DNA of 64,000 nucleotides from Sphingomonas sp. S1-29 (lineage in GTDB: Bacteria; Pseudomonadota; Alphaproteobacteria; Sphingomonadales; Sphingomonadaceae): the NCBI RefSeq assembly GCF_026167545.1, contig NZ_CP110678.1:186001-250000 (forward strand), in the 5' to 3' direction. Below the pieces are notes generated by a model that saw only the letters and a list, made by a program, of their open reading frames with translations, made no database searches and was not told where the DNA came from. The translations under genes were made by a program, and so were the position numbers. This document shows positions 27,016 to 35,671 of this stretch, piece by piece. Position 1 is the first letter of the stretch, and each line of letters opens with the position of its first letter.

Positions 27016-27128
27016 CTCCCCCCTCCCGCTTGGCGGGAGGGGTCGGGGGAGGGGATGTCAGCCGGCGGGCGTTGCGGGGCGGGTGAGGACAGGCCCTCCC
27101 CTGACCCCTCCCGCAAGCGGGAGGGGGA
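27016..27128. repeat. Paired palindromic repeats in the ilvB-ilvN spacer
   Basis: CCCTCCCGCTTGGCGGGAGGG near the left and CCCTCCCGCAAGCGGGAGGG near the right are hairpins whose flanks also pair. They fill almost the whole spacer and end at the ilvB stop. In mRNA they would form strong secondary structure and could lower ilvN/ilvC expression relative to ilvB. Confidence 0.75.
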
Positions 27129-28874
27129 CTACACCAGCGCCTTGGCCTCGTCGTCCATTTCGCCGGTGACTTCATTGGCCTGGAGCATCATCTCGGTATG
27201 CGCCGCGCCCGAGGGGATCATCGGGAAGCAGTTGGCGAGCTTCGACACCATGCAATCGACCATCACCGGCCCGTCATGCGCGAGCATGTCGGCGATTCCG
27301 CTGTCGAGCTGGTCGCGGGTTTCGATGCGGATTCCCTTCCAGCCATAGGCTTCGGCGAGCTTCACGAAATCGGGCAGCGAGTCCGAATAGCTTTCCGAAT
27401 AGCGGCTCGAATAGGTCAGCTCCTGCCACTGGCGGACCATCCCCATATATTCGTTGTTGAGGATGAAGACCTTCACCGGCAGCCGATATTGCGTCGCCGT
27501 CGCCAGCTCCTGAATGTTCATCTGGATCGATGCTTCGCCAGCGATGTCGATGCACAGCGCACCCGGATTGCCGAGCTGCGCGCCGATCGCGGCGGGCAGG
27601 CCATAGCCCATCGTGCCGAGCCCACCCGAGGTCAGCCATTTGTTCGGCGCTTCGAAGCCGAAATGCTGCGCCGCCCACATCTGATGCTGGCCGACTTCGG
27701 TCGAAACGATCGGCGCGCGGTGCTTGGTCGCTTCGTACAGCTGCCGGATCGCACGCTGCGGCATGATCGCATCGTCGGTGTCGGTGAAGTCGAGGCATTT
27801 GGCGGCGCGCCAGCCGTTGATGGGGTTCCACCATTCGGCGAGATCGGGCTTGGGATAATGCCGGCTCTTCCAGACATGGATCATGTCTTCGAGCACGCGC
27901 CCGGCATCGCCGATCACCGGCAGGTCGACGCGGACATTCTTGTTCACGCTCGACCGGTCGATATCGATGTGGATCTTGCGGCTGAGCGGGCTGAAGGCGT
28001 CGAGCCGGCCGGTCACCCGATCGTCGAAGCGCGCGCCGACCGACACGATCAAATCGGCCTTGTTCATCGCCATATTGGCTTCGTAGGTGCCGTGCATCCC
28101 CAGCATGCCGAGCCATTGCGGGCTCGAGGCGGGGAGGGCGCCGAGCCCCATCAGCGTCGACGTCACCGGCGCGCCGGTGATCCGCGCCAGTTCGCGCAGC
28201 AGCTGCGAGGCGCCGGGGCCGGCGTTGATCACGCCGCCGCCGGTGTAGAGGATCGGGCGCTCGGCCGCCGCGAGCATGTCGACCGCAGCTTCGATCGATC
28301 CGCGATCGGCCTTCACCTGCGGGCGATAGGTCTTGTGCTGGATCGGGCCGGGCTTGGTGTAGCGCGCGGTCGCGACCTGGACGTCCTTGGGGATGTCGAT
28401 CACCACCGGCCCCGGGCGTCCCGAGGTGGCGATATGGAATGCCTCGTGAATCACCGCGCCCAGCTTGGCCGGGTCTTTCACCAGATAATTATGCTTGGTG
28501 CAGTGGCGGGTGATGCCGACGGTATCGGCTTCCTGAAACGCATCGGTGCCGATCAGGCTGGTTGGCACCTGGCCGGTGATGACCACCATCGGGATCGAAT
28601 CGAGCAGCGCGTCGGTGATCCCGGTCACCGCATTGGTCGCGCCGGGGCCCGAGGTGACGAGGACGACGCCGGGCTTGCCAGTCGATCGGGCATAGCCTTC
28701 GGCGGCATGCGTCGCCGCCTGTTCGTGGCGCACGAGGATGTGGCGGATCCGCTTCGAGCGGAACAGCGCGTCGTAAATCGGAAGCACCGCGCCGCCGGGA
28801 TAGCCGAACACGATTTCCACGCCGAGATCGCACAGCGCCTCGACCAGGATATCGGCTCCACTTTTCTGCGTCAC
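27129..28874 (-). CDS. ilvB: Acetolactate synthase large (catalytic) subunit
   Basis: The 581-residue ThDP enzyme condenses pyruvate with pyruvate or 2-ketobutyrate, the first common branched-chain step. It shows the N-terminal GYPGGAVLPIYDALF and catalytic Glu in VRHEQAATHAAEGYAR, the FAD-domain GLGALPASSPQWLGMLGMHG, and the ThDP motif beginning GEASIQMNIQELATATQ. I prefer GTG 28874, because AGGAGA lies 7 bp upstream and itself sits inside the alternative start at ATG 28889. It leads the ilvB-ilvN-ilvC operon. Confidence 0.95.
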   Translation of the reverse strand: MTQKSGADILVEALCDLGVEIVFGYPGGAVLPIYDALFRSKRIRHILVRHEQAATHAAEGYARSTGKPGVVLVTSGPGATNAVTGITDALLDSIPMVVITGQVPTSLIGTDAFQEADTVGITRHCTKHNYLVKDPAKLGAVIHEAFHIATSGRPGPVVIDIPKDVQVATARYTKPGPIQHKTYRPQVKADRGSIEAAVDMLAAAERPILYTGGGVINAGPGASQLLRELARITGAPVTSTLMGLGALPASSPQWLGMLGMHGTYEANMAMNKADLIVSVGARFDDRVTGRLDAFSPLSRKIHIDIDRSSVNKNVRVDLPVIGDAGRVLEDMIHVWKSRHYPKPDLAEWWNPINGWRAAKCLDFTDTDDAIMPQRAIRQLYEATKHRAPIVSTEVGQHQMWAAQHFGFEAPNKWLTSGGLGTMGYGLPAAIGAQLGNPGALCIDIAGEASIQMNIQELATATQYRLPVKVFILNNEYMGMVRQWQELTYSSRYSESYSDSLPDFVKLAEAYGWKGIRIETRDQLDSGIADMLAHDGPVMVDCMVSKLANCFPMIPSGAAHTEMMLQANEVTGEMDDEAKALV

Positions 28875-28960
28875 AGATCGTCTCCTCATTGCGCCGCAAC
28901 AGGGCCGCGAGGGGCGCTGCTACCGGCATGAAAACTACAGGTCAACCCGTAATCGCGTAA

Positions 28961-29887
28961 TTAAATGCCGAAAAGACGATCGATATCGTTCTTTTCTATC
29001 TCGGCTGCCCTCGGCCATTCTGGCGGGGGCTGGTTGCGGAACCAGGTGAACTGGCGCTTGGCATACTGGCGCGTCGCCGCTTTGGCGAGGGTGAGCGCGG
29101 TTTCGCGGTCGGTGTCGCCCGCCAGCCACGCCGCGATCTCGCGCACGCCGATCGCCTGGCGGACCGGCGCCAATGCGGGGATGTCGCGGCACGCGACCAG
29201 GGCTTCGACCTCGTCGACCGCGCCTTCTTCGAACATCGTGTCGAGCCTGCGGTCGCAGCGATCGAGCAGCCAGGCGCGGTCGGGCAGCAGGATCAGCGGG
29301 CGCAGATCGATCGCGTCGGCGATGCCGCCGCTACGTTCGGCCTGCCATGCCGCAAGCGGCTTGCCGGTCGAGCGGACGACTTCGAGCGCACGCGCGACGC
29401 GGGTGGTGTCGGCGGCGGCAAGGCGGGCGGCGGCGGGCGGGTCGAGCGCGGCGAGCGCTTCGTGCGCCTGCGCGACCGGCAGCGCGCGGACTGCTTCGCG
29501 GACCGCGGGGTCGATCTCGGGCACCGGGGCGATGCCGTCGAGCAGGGTGCGGATATACATGCCGGTGCCGCCGACCAGGATCGGCAGGCGGCCCGCGGCG
29601 TGCGCGTCGCCGATCGCGGCACTGGCTTCGGCGGCCCAGCGCGCCGCCGAATAGCCTTGGGTGCCGTCGACATGGCCGAAGAGCCGATGCGGTGCCCACG
29701 CTTCTTCCTCGATCGAGGGGCGCGCCGACAGCACCCGCAGCTCGCGATACACCTGCGCCGAATCGGCGTTGATGATCGTGCCGCGATGGCGCTCGGCCAG
29801 CGTCAACGCGAGCGCGGACTTGCCGCTGGCGGTCGGCCCTGCAATGAGCGCCACGATTGGCCGGCCAGAGGAAGACGCCTTGTTCAC
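28961..29887 (-). CDS. miaA: tRNA dimethylallyltransferase
   Basis: The 308-residue enzyme adds a dimethylallyl group to A37 of tRNAs reading UNN codons. The P-loop [13 protein letters not shown], the DSAQVYREL substrate motif, HLFGHVDG-like region and [15 protein letters not shown] all match MiaA, and the C-terminus [10 protein letters not shown] is typical. The best start is GTG 29887; GTG 29854 is a shorter choice. The start region overlaps that of divergent serB by 8 bp, and no clear ribosome site is seen. Confidence 0.95.
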   Translation of the reverse strand: MNKASSSGRPIVALIAGPTASGKSALALTLAERHRGTIINADSAQVYRELRVLSARPSIEEEAWAPHRLFGHVDGTQGYSAARWAAEASAAIGDAHAAGRLPILVGGTGMYIRTLLDGIAPVPEIDPAVREAVRALPVAQAHEALAALDPPAAARLAAADTTRVARALEVVRSTGKPLAAWQAERSGGIADAIDLRPLILLPDRAWLLDRCDRRLDTMFEEGAVDEVEALVACRDIPALAPVRQAIGVREIAAWLAGDTDRETALTLAKAATRQYAKRQFTWFRNQPPPEWPRAAEIEKNDIDRLFGI

Positions 29888-30749
29888 AGCGACGCTGATA
29901 GCATCCGAATCCCTTAGCGCGGGGGATATTTCCGCGGCACGTGATGCACTGGCGTTGCCCGGCGACTGGGAATGGATCGACGAAGGGATCGCCGCCGACC
30001 TGCAGTTTGACGGCGAACCGACCCTCGCGCGCGACGCGCTCGAGGGGGTGATCGCAGGGATCGACGTCATCGTCCAGCCGAGCGAGGGCAGGGCGAAGGC
30101 GCTGCTGATCGCCGACATGGATTCGACGATGATCACCGTCGAATGCATCGACGAACTCGCCGACTATGCCGGGGTGAAGCCGCAGATCGCCGAGATCACC
30201 GAGCGGGCGATGCGCGGCGAGCTCGATTTCGCCGCGGCGCTCGACGCGCGGGTGGCGTTGCTGCGCGGGCTCGAGGAATCGGCGATCGACCGCTGCCTAG
30301 CCGAACGCGTGACGCTGATGCCGGGCGCCAAGACGCTGGTGCGGACGATGCGCGCGCGCGGGGCGGCGACGATCCTGGTCTCGGGCGGCTTCACGCGCTT
30401 CGCCGATCCAGTGGGGGCCGAGATCGGCTTCGACCGGGTGATCGCCAACCGGCTGGTGATCGCCGACGGTGCGCTGACCGGCGCGGTCGAGCAGCCGATC
30501 GTCGATTCGGGCACCAAGCTAGCGACGTTGCGCTCGGCGATCGCCGATCTGGGACTAGCGGCAGAAGCGACGATGGCGGTAGGCGACGGCGCCAACGACC
30601 TGCCGATGATCCGCGCGGCGGGGCTGGGCGTCGCCTATCGCGCCAAGCCGATCGTCGCAGCGGCTGCCGCAGCGCGGGTGGAGCATGGCGATCTCACCGC
30701 GTTGTTGTACGCGCAAGGGATCGGCCGGTCGGACTGGGTGACGGGGTAG
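29880..30749 (+). CDS. serB: Phosphoserine phosphatase
   Basis: A 289-residue HAD-family enzyme that makes L-serine from O-phosphoserine. The nucleophile motif IADMDSTMI has Asp79, motif II is LVSGGFT, and motifs III/IV are the conserved Lys in GTKLATL and [11 protein letters not shown]. An N-terminal domain of about 70 residues precedes it. The likely start is TTG 29880 with GAGGA 9 bp upstream; an upstream ATG would run far into miaA. Its start codon overlaps the divergent miaA start. Confidence 0.94.
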   Translation: MFTATLIASESLSAGDISAARDALALPGDWEWIDEGIAADLQFDGEPTLARDALEGVIAGIDVIVQPSEGRAKALLIADMDSTMITVECIDELADYAGVKPQIAEITERAMRGELDFAAALDARVALLRGLEESAIDRCLAERVTLMPGAKTLVRTMRARGAATILVSGGFTRFADPVGAEIGFDRVIANRLVIADGALTGAVEQPIVDSGTKLATLRSAIADLGLAAEATMAVGDGANDLPMIRAAGLGVAYRAKPIVAAAAAARVEHGDLTALLYAQGIGRSDWVTG

Positions 30750-30763
30750 GGCACCCTCAATTC

Positions 30764-30850
30764 GGTTCGTGCTGAGCCTGTCGAAGCACCGTTCTTTTCT
30801 TCGCGTGCGGGGCAAAAGAAGGACGGTCCTTCGACAAGCTCAGGACGAAC
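30764..30850. repeat. Palindromic repeat (CTGAGCCTGTCGAAG family)
   Basis: GTTCGTGCTGAGCCTGTCGA at the left pairs with TCGACAAGCTCAGGACGAAC at the right around an inner purine-rich loop. A second copy is at 46528-46618. It lies between serB and a convergent SPOR gene. Confidence 0.75.
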
Positions 30851-30856
30851 GACGGG

Positions 30857-31852
30857 TTAGCCCTTGGTCGGCAGGCAGGCCTGGCCCGTCCGCTTTACCG
30901 CGGCGCAGGCGCGCGTCGCTTCGGCGCTGCTGCCGAACGGGCCGACCAGCACGCGCGTTACGGAGCCTGACTTGACGTAATAGGGCTTGGTGCCCGCCAG
31001 GCCGCTGATGCCCGATACCTTGCCCCACAAGGATCGCGCATTGCCCTCGTCGCGGAAGGCGCCGAGCTGAATCCGCCAGTCGCCGCTGGTGCGGGGCGCG
31101 GCGGGAGCGGGTGCGGCGGGTTTGGGTGCGGCTGGCGCGCTGGCGACCGTCGGGCGTGCCGGTACGGGTGCAGGCTTTGGCGCGGCAGGCGGCGGGGCCG
31201 GGCGCGACGCCGGCACGTCGGCGCGGGCCATCGCGGCGGGCGCGGTCGGCGCATCGGCCACCGCCAAGGACGGCGCGCGCGTCATCTGGCTCTCATATTG
31301 CCGCGCGAGCACCAGCCCCTTTTGCCGGTCGGCCAGGCCGATATATTTGTCCATCTGCGCCAGCGTCTGCGACCCTTGCGGCAGGCCCGCGGCGTTGGCG
31401 CGCACCATCAGCGCATAGGCGCGCACCCAATCCTTGGGAATCGCATCGCCGTTGAACAGCATCGTCCCCAGCACGAATTGCGATCGCGCCTCGCCGCGCG
31501 CTGCCGACTTCTCGAGCCAGCGGATCGCGTCGGCGCGCTTGCCGTTCTGGAACAGCGCCAGGCCGTAATTATCCTCGGCCTGCGGGTGGTTCTGCAGCGC
31601 CGCTTTGCGATACCATTCCTCGGCCATCGCCAGATCGACCGGCACGCCGCGTCCCAGCTTATAGGCCTGGCCCAGGTTGAACTGCGCATCGGCATCGCCG
31701 CTCACCGCGGGGCCGCGCCACTGGTCGACCGCCTTCTTGTAATCGCCGCGCGCCCAGGCATCGACCCCGGCCTTCACATTGCCCGCCTGCATCGGCGCTG
31801 CCGCCAGCAGCGACAGTCCCGCGACCGCTGCCAGCAATAGACGATTCTTCAT
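30857..31852 (-). CDS. Sel1-repeat and SPOR-domain periplasmic protein
   Basis: The 331-residue protein has a signal peptide (MKNRLLLAAVAGLSLLAAAP, cut near residue 24), about four Sel1/TPR-like repeats (for example ADAQFNLGQAYKLGRGVPVD and YGLALFQNGKRADAIRWLEK), a Pro/Ala linker (about 190-245) and a C-terminal SPOR domain (DWRIQLGAFRDEGNARSLW ... RVLVGPFGSSAEA). SPOR domains bind septal peptidoglycan stripped of stem peptides, so it should act at the division site. It is divergent from the parA-like gene. Confidence 0.9.
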   Translation of the reverse strand: MKNRLLLAAVAGLSLLAAAPMQAGNVKAGVDAWARGDYKKAVDQWRGPAVSGDADAQFNLGQAYKLGRGVPVDLAMAEEWYRKAALQNHPQAEDNYGLALFQNGKRADAIRWLEKSAARGEARSQFVLGTMLFNGDAIPKDWVRAYALMVRANAAGLPQGSQTLAQMDKYIGLADRQKGLVLARQYESQMTRAPSLAVADAPTAPAAMARADVPASRPAPPPAAPKPAPVPARPTVASAPAAPKPAAPAPAAPRTSGDWRIQLGAFRDEGNARSLWGKVSGISGLAGTKPYYVKSGSVTRVLVGPFGSSAEATRACAAVKRTGQACLPTKG

Positions 31853-31961
31853 CACGACGACCCCACCCGATAAACTGGCCCAAGGATAATGCGGATTATC
31901 GATGATTGGCAAAGCTTTCCTAAACCATAGCACCGCATCGACGGCGCGGGCAGCACCTACA

Positions 31962-31976
31962 TTAACGGCTTCTTAT
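31962..31976. promoter_or_regulatory. Possible CtrA-like box upstream of parA-like gene
   Basis: TTAA-N7-TTAT lies in the divergent promoter region between the Sel1-SPOR gene and the parA-like gene. It is one base from the CtrA consensus; cell-cycle control would suit SPOR and ParA genes, but the match alone is weak. Confidence 0.25.
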
Positions 31977-32027
31977 GGGATGTCGTGGATAACCCGAGGC
32001 TGGAATAGCGGCATTTCAGGGGATCAC

Positions 32028-32741
32028 ATGCGCGTACTCGCGATGGCATCGCAGAAGGGCGGTTCGGGCAAGACGACCTTGTCGGGGCATCTGGCGGTAC
32101 AGGCGCAGCTGGCCGGTGCCGGCCCGGTCGTGCTGATCGATATCGATCCCCAGGGTTCGCTGTCGGACTGGTGGAACGAGCGCCAGACCGAGATGCCCGC
32201 CTTCGCGCAAACCACCGTCGCCCGGCTCGCCGCCGATCTCGAAGTGCTGCGGCAGCAGGGCTTCCGCCTCGCGGTGATCGATACCCCGCCGGCGATCACG
32301 ATGGCGATCCAGAGCGTGATCGCGGTTGCCGAGCTGATCGTCATCCCGACGCGGCCGAGCCCGCATGACTTGCGCGCGGTGGGCGCGACGGTCGATCTGT
32401 GCGATCGTGCCGCCAAGCCGCTGATCTTCGTCGTCAACGCCGCGACGCCCAAGGCGCGGATCACCGCCGAAGCCGCGGTCGCGCTGTCGCAGCACGGCAC
32501 CGTCGCGCCGGTCACGCTGCATCACCGCACCGATTTCGCGGCATCGATGATCGATGGCCGCACGGTGATGGAGGTCGATCCCAAGGGCAAGTCGGCCGCC
32601 GAGGTCACTGCGCTGTGGAGCTATGTCTCCGACCGGCTCGAGAAGAATTTCCGCCGCACCGTGTTTGCCGCCCCCGCCATGACCAACGGCTTCGCCGCGG
32701 CGCGGCCGGCGGGCGGTTTCGGTCGCCGGGTGGTGGGCTGA
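32028..32741 (+). CDS. Orphan ParA-family ATPase
   Basis: The 237-residue protein has the deviant Walker A SQKGGSGKTTLS (signature Lys10 and Lys15), Walker A' DIDPQGSL, Walker B LAVIDTPP and a ParA-like VIPTRPSPHDLRAVG. ParA ATPases position plasmids, chromosomes or protein cargo by nucleotide-dependent DNA or membrane binding. No parB or parS is seen; the next gene, 1 bp later, encodes a small putative DNA-binding protein. ATG 32028 opens the gene. Confidence 0.92.
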   Translation: MRVLAMASQKGGSGKTTLSGHLAVQAQLAGAGPVVLIDIDPQGSLSDWWNERQTEMPAFAQTTVARLAADLEVLRQQGFRLAVIDTPPAITMAIQSVIAVAELIVIPTRPSPHDLRAVGATVDLCDRAAKPLIFVVNAATPKARITAEAAVALSQHGTVAPVTLHHRTDFAASMIDGRTVMEVDPKGKSAAEVTALWSYVSDRLEKNFRRTVFAAPAMTNGFAAARPAGGFGRRVVG

Positions 32742-32742
32742 C

Positions 32743-33237
32743 ATGGCGATGTTCGGCAATGCCAAGCCTATCGCCTCGCTGTCGTCGGGGCTGCTCGCCC
32801 GCAAGGGGCAGGCCAAGCCCGCGATGCGCCCGCAGGGGCTGGTAGGGTTTAATTCGCTGGCCGAGGATCTCGGCTGGAACGACATGGGCTCGCCCGCGCC
32901 GGTCGAGCCGGCTGCGCCGGCGCCCGAGCCCGATGTCGACGCCCCGGTGCCGCCGGTACTGCGCGCACGCGAAGCCGGGGTGCAGGATGCCGCGCCGGTC
33001 TCGCGGCCCGTTTCGGCCAACACCGTCGCGCGGATGGCGCGCGAGACCAAGGCCAAGAAGACCAAGGCGGCGTTCACGCTGCGGCTCGATGCCGACCGGC
33101 ATCTGCGGCTGCGCCTAGCCTCGGCAGTGCGCAACCAGTCGGCGCAGATTTTGATGACGCAGGCGCTCGACGCCTTTTTGAAGACCGTGCCCGAGGCCGA
33201 AGCGCTGGCAAGCCAGCTGCCGCCGGCCAAACGATGA
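32743..33237 (+). CDS. Putative partner of ParA with C-terminal ribbon-helix-helix-like region
   Basis: The 164-residue protein has a disordered Pro/Ala-rich middle (about 50-95), a basic stretch TKAKKTKAAFT and a C-terminal segment RLDADRHLRLRLASAVRNQS followed by an amphipathic helix, which looks like a ribbon-helix-helix fold. It follows the ParA gene by 1 bp. By position it is the likely centromere-binding or cargo-adaptor partner, similar in layout to ParG-like or VirC2-like proteins; this is inference. Confidence 0.7.
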   Translation: MAMFGNAKPIASLSSGLLARKGQAKPAMRPQGLVGFNSLAEDLGWNDMGSPAPVEPAAPAPEPDVDAPVPPVLRAREAGVQDAAPVSRPVSANTVARMARETKAKKTKAAFTLRLDADRHLRLRLASAVRNQSAQILMTQALDAFLKTVPEAEALASQLPPAKR

Positions 33238-33253
33238 AGCTGAGGAAAGCGCG

Positions 33254-34591
33254 ATGAAGACCGTAACCAAGATCGGCCTGGGCGCCGTCGCCACCGTGAT
33301 GACGGTGTCGGCGATCGGCGGCACCTCGATGCATCTGTCGGCAGCCTTTGCCGGCAAGACCGATTCGAGCGCGGCGGCCCGGCAGGCCGAGAAGGACGCG
33401 CGGGCGGCGCAAAAGGCGCTCGGCAGCCGCGCCTTTGCCCGGGCGATCGGCCATGCCGAGCAGGCGGTGGCGATGGTGCCGCAGGATGCGGGTTATCGTG
33501 CGTTGCTCGGCCAGAGCTATCTCAGCGGCGGCCGGTTCCTCTCGGCGGCGCAGGCGCTCGAAGAGGCGCTGAGCCTCGACCCGACGAATGGCCGCGCCGC
33601 GCTGAACCTGGCGCTGGCGCAGACCGCGATGGGGCAGTGGGAAGGCGCGCGCGCGACGCTGGCGTCGCATGCCGCCTATATCGGCGCGGCCGATCGCGGG
33701 CTGGCGCTGGCGCTGGCGGGCGATCCGGTCGGGGCGGTACAGCTGCTGGGCGAGGCGGCTCGGCTGCCCGATGCCGACGCGAAGGTCCGCCAGAACCTGG
33801 CGCTCAGCCTCGCGCTGTCGGGCCGCTGGATGGAGGCCAAGACGATCGCCGAGATCGATCTGCCCGCGGGCCAGGTGCAGGAGCGGATCATGCAATGGGC
33901 GGCGTTCGCGCGGCCGACGACGGCGTCGGACCAGGTCGCGGCGTTGATGGGCATCGTGCCCGTCGCCGATCAAGGGCGTCCTGTCGGGTTGGCGCTCAAT
34001 GCCCCGGCCGAGCACCTCGCGACGGTGCCGCAACCGCCCGTGGTGACCGAGCCAGCCGACGCGAGCGTGATCGAACCGTCGGCCGTGGCATTCATCGATG
34101 TGCCCGTGCCCGCGACGCCACCCGGCGACGGGCGCATGACGAGCGCGGCACGGATCGTGTTCGCCGAGCGTCGGGAGATCGTCCAGGCAATACCCACCGC
34201 CTATGCGTCGCGGGTACGCATGGCGGCGGTACGGCCGCAGCCACGCGCCGCCGCACGGGCGCAAGTTCCTGCGCGCCTCGCCGCGGCTGGTCCCCTGCGC
34301 GGTGATTTCTTTGTCCAGCTGGGGGCGTACGCGGATGCGCAGGTGGCGCAGGCAGCGTGGAGCCGAATGGCGCGCCGGGTCGATACGCTAGGGGCGATGA
34401 CGCCGCAGGGCGCCAGCATCAACGTTCACGCGCGGAATTTCTATCGGCTGTCGGTGGGCGGCTTCGCGCGCGCCGATGCCGATCGCGTCTGCCGATCGGT
34501 TCGCGCCGAGGGGGGCAATTGCTTCGTTCGTGCCCAAGCAGGCGACCGGATGGCGGCCTGGGCGGGCAAATCGCAGATCGCGATGCGCTGA
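33254..34591 (+). CDS. TPR and SPOR-domain protein
   Basis: The 445-residue protein starts with a signal-like segment (IGLGAVATVMTVSAIGG), then TPR-type helices (about 35-210: FARAIGHAEQAVAMVPQDAG, RFLSAAQALEEALSLDP), a low-complexity linker and a SPOR domain near the C-terminus (FVQLGAYADAQVAQAAWSRM ... YRLSVGGFARADADRV). Like the divergent Sel1-SPOR protein it should bind septal peptidoglycan. It is 16 bp behind the ParA partner gene, so the three form an operon. Confidence 0.9.
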   Translation: MKTVTKIGLGAVATVMTVSAIGGTSMHLSAAFAGKTDSSAAARQAEKDARAAQKALGSRAFARAIGHAEQAVAMVPQDAGYRALLGQSYLSGGRFLSAAQALEEALSLDPTNGRAALNLALAQTAMGQWEGARATLASHAAYIGAADRGLALALAGDPVGAVQLLGEAARLPDADAKVRQNLALSLALSGRWMEAKTIAEIDLPAGQVQERIMQWAAFARPTTASDQVAALMGIVPVADQGRPVGLALNAPAEHLATVPQPPVVTEPADASVIEPSAVAFIDVPVPATPPGDGRMTSAARIVFAERREIVQAIPTAYASRVRMAAVRPQPRAAARAQVPARLAAAGPLRGDFFVQLGAYADAQVAQAAWSRMARRVDTLGAMTPQGASINVHARNFYRLSVGGFARADADRVCRSVRAEGGNCFVRAQAGDRMAAWAGKSQIAMR

Positions 34592-34721
34592 ACCAGCCGC
34601 CGCTTGCGGCACCGCAAGCCTACGGACCACAATAATCACGACCGACCCGCCACATACGCGGGCAGCCGGTAACGGCTGGCGTTTCGCGCGCGCTGCTCGC
34701 CGTTTCGAACAAAGATTGTGA

Positions 34722-34795
34722 TGGAGGCCCGAGCCGGAATCGAACCGGCGTGCGAGGATTTGCAGTCCTCTACGTAACCACTCCGCCATCGGGCC
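34722..34795 (-). tRNA. tRNA-Cys (anticodon GCA)
   Basis: The minus strand gives GGCCCGATGGCGGAGTGG at the 5' end, anticodon loop ACTGCAAAT (GCA), T-arm CCGGTTCGATTCCGG and encoded CCA at 34722-34724. The acceptor stem GGCCCGA pairs with TCGGGCC. Confidence 0.97.
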
Positions 34796-34966
34796 GGAGC
34801 GGGCGCAAATGCGGCGATGCGAACCGCTTGTCAATGGCGGACGCTTTCGAAGCGGTTGGTTCACCTGCCAGCGAGCGCTTGGCGCGGATCGATGCGCGTT
34901 ATAAGAAGCGATGACGGGCAATTAAGTGTATTGCGTGACTAAAACAGTTGTGCGAACAGAGTGGGT

Positions 34967-35668
34967 ATGATGACGAACCTGATGAGCCGAACCGCGCCGG
35001 GCGCGACCGACGACATAGCTGCCGCGCCGAGCGAGATCGCACGCGAGGCGATGGTGGCGAGCCAGTTGCGCACCAGCGGGGTCAGCGACGCGCGGATCGT
35101 CGCGGCGATGGCCGAGGTGCCGCGCGAGGCGTTCCTGCCCGCCGAGGTGCGTAGCCTCGCCTATCGCGACACGATGATCGCGCTCGGCACCGATCGCTTC
35201 CAGAACCTGCCGCTGGCGACCGGCCGCTTGCTCAACGAAGCGCGGATCATGGCCGGCGACCGGGTGCTGCTGATCGGCGCGACCGGGGGCTATACCGCGG
35301 CCGTGCTGGCGAAACTGGCGGGGCAGGTGGTCGCGCTGGAAAGCGATGCGGCGCTTGCCGCCGACGCGCGCACGGCACTGGCCGGCATCGCCAATGTCGA
35401 ACTGGTCGAAGGGCCGCTCAACGCCGGCTGGGCCGAAGGCGCGCCCTATGACGTGATCGTCGTCGACGGCGCAGTCGAGGAGCTGCCCGCGGCCATCGCC
35501 GAGCAGGTGCGCCCGGGGGGGCGCATCGTGTCGGGGGTGGTCGATCGCGGCGTGACCCGGCTGGCGGCGGGCGAGCGGACGCAGGGCGGCTTCGGGCTGT
35601 TCGATTTCGCCGATATCGATTGCGTGGTGCTGCCGGGCTTCGCCCGGCCCACAAGCTTTCGGTTCTAA
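34967..35668 (+). CDS. Protein-L-isoaspartate O-methyltransferase-like protein
   Basis: The 233-residue SAM-dependent protein matches the PCMT family: AREAMVASQLRTSGVSDARI at the start, EVPREAFLPAEVRSLAYRDT, and motif I VLLIGATGGYTAAVLAKLAG. Motif I reads GATGGY instead of the usual GTGSGY, and the substrate Ser/Thr region is changed, so it belongs to a divergent group usually placed before tolC. It starts at ATG 34967 or 34970 and ends 3 bp before tolC, so the two are co-transcribed. Confidence 0.85.
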   Translation: MMTNLMSRTAPGATDDIAAAPSEIAREAMVASQLRTSGVSDARIVAAMAEVPREAFLPAEVRSLAYRDTMIALGTDRFQNLPLATGRLLNEARIMAGDRVLLIGATGGYTAAVLAKLAGQVVALESDAALAADARTALAGIANVELVEGPLNAGWAEGAPYDVIVVDGAVEELPAAIAEQVRPGGRIVSGVVDRGVTRLAAGERTQGGFGLFDFADIDCVVLPGFARPTSFRF

Positions 35669-35671
35669 CCG

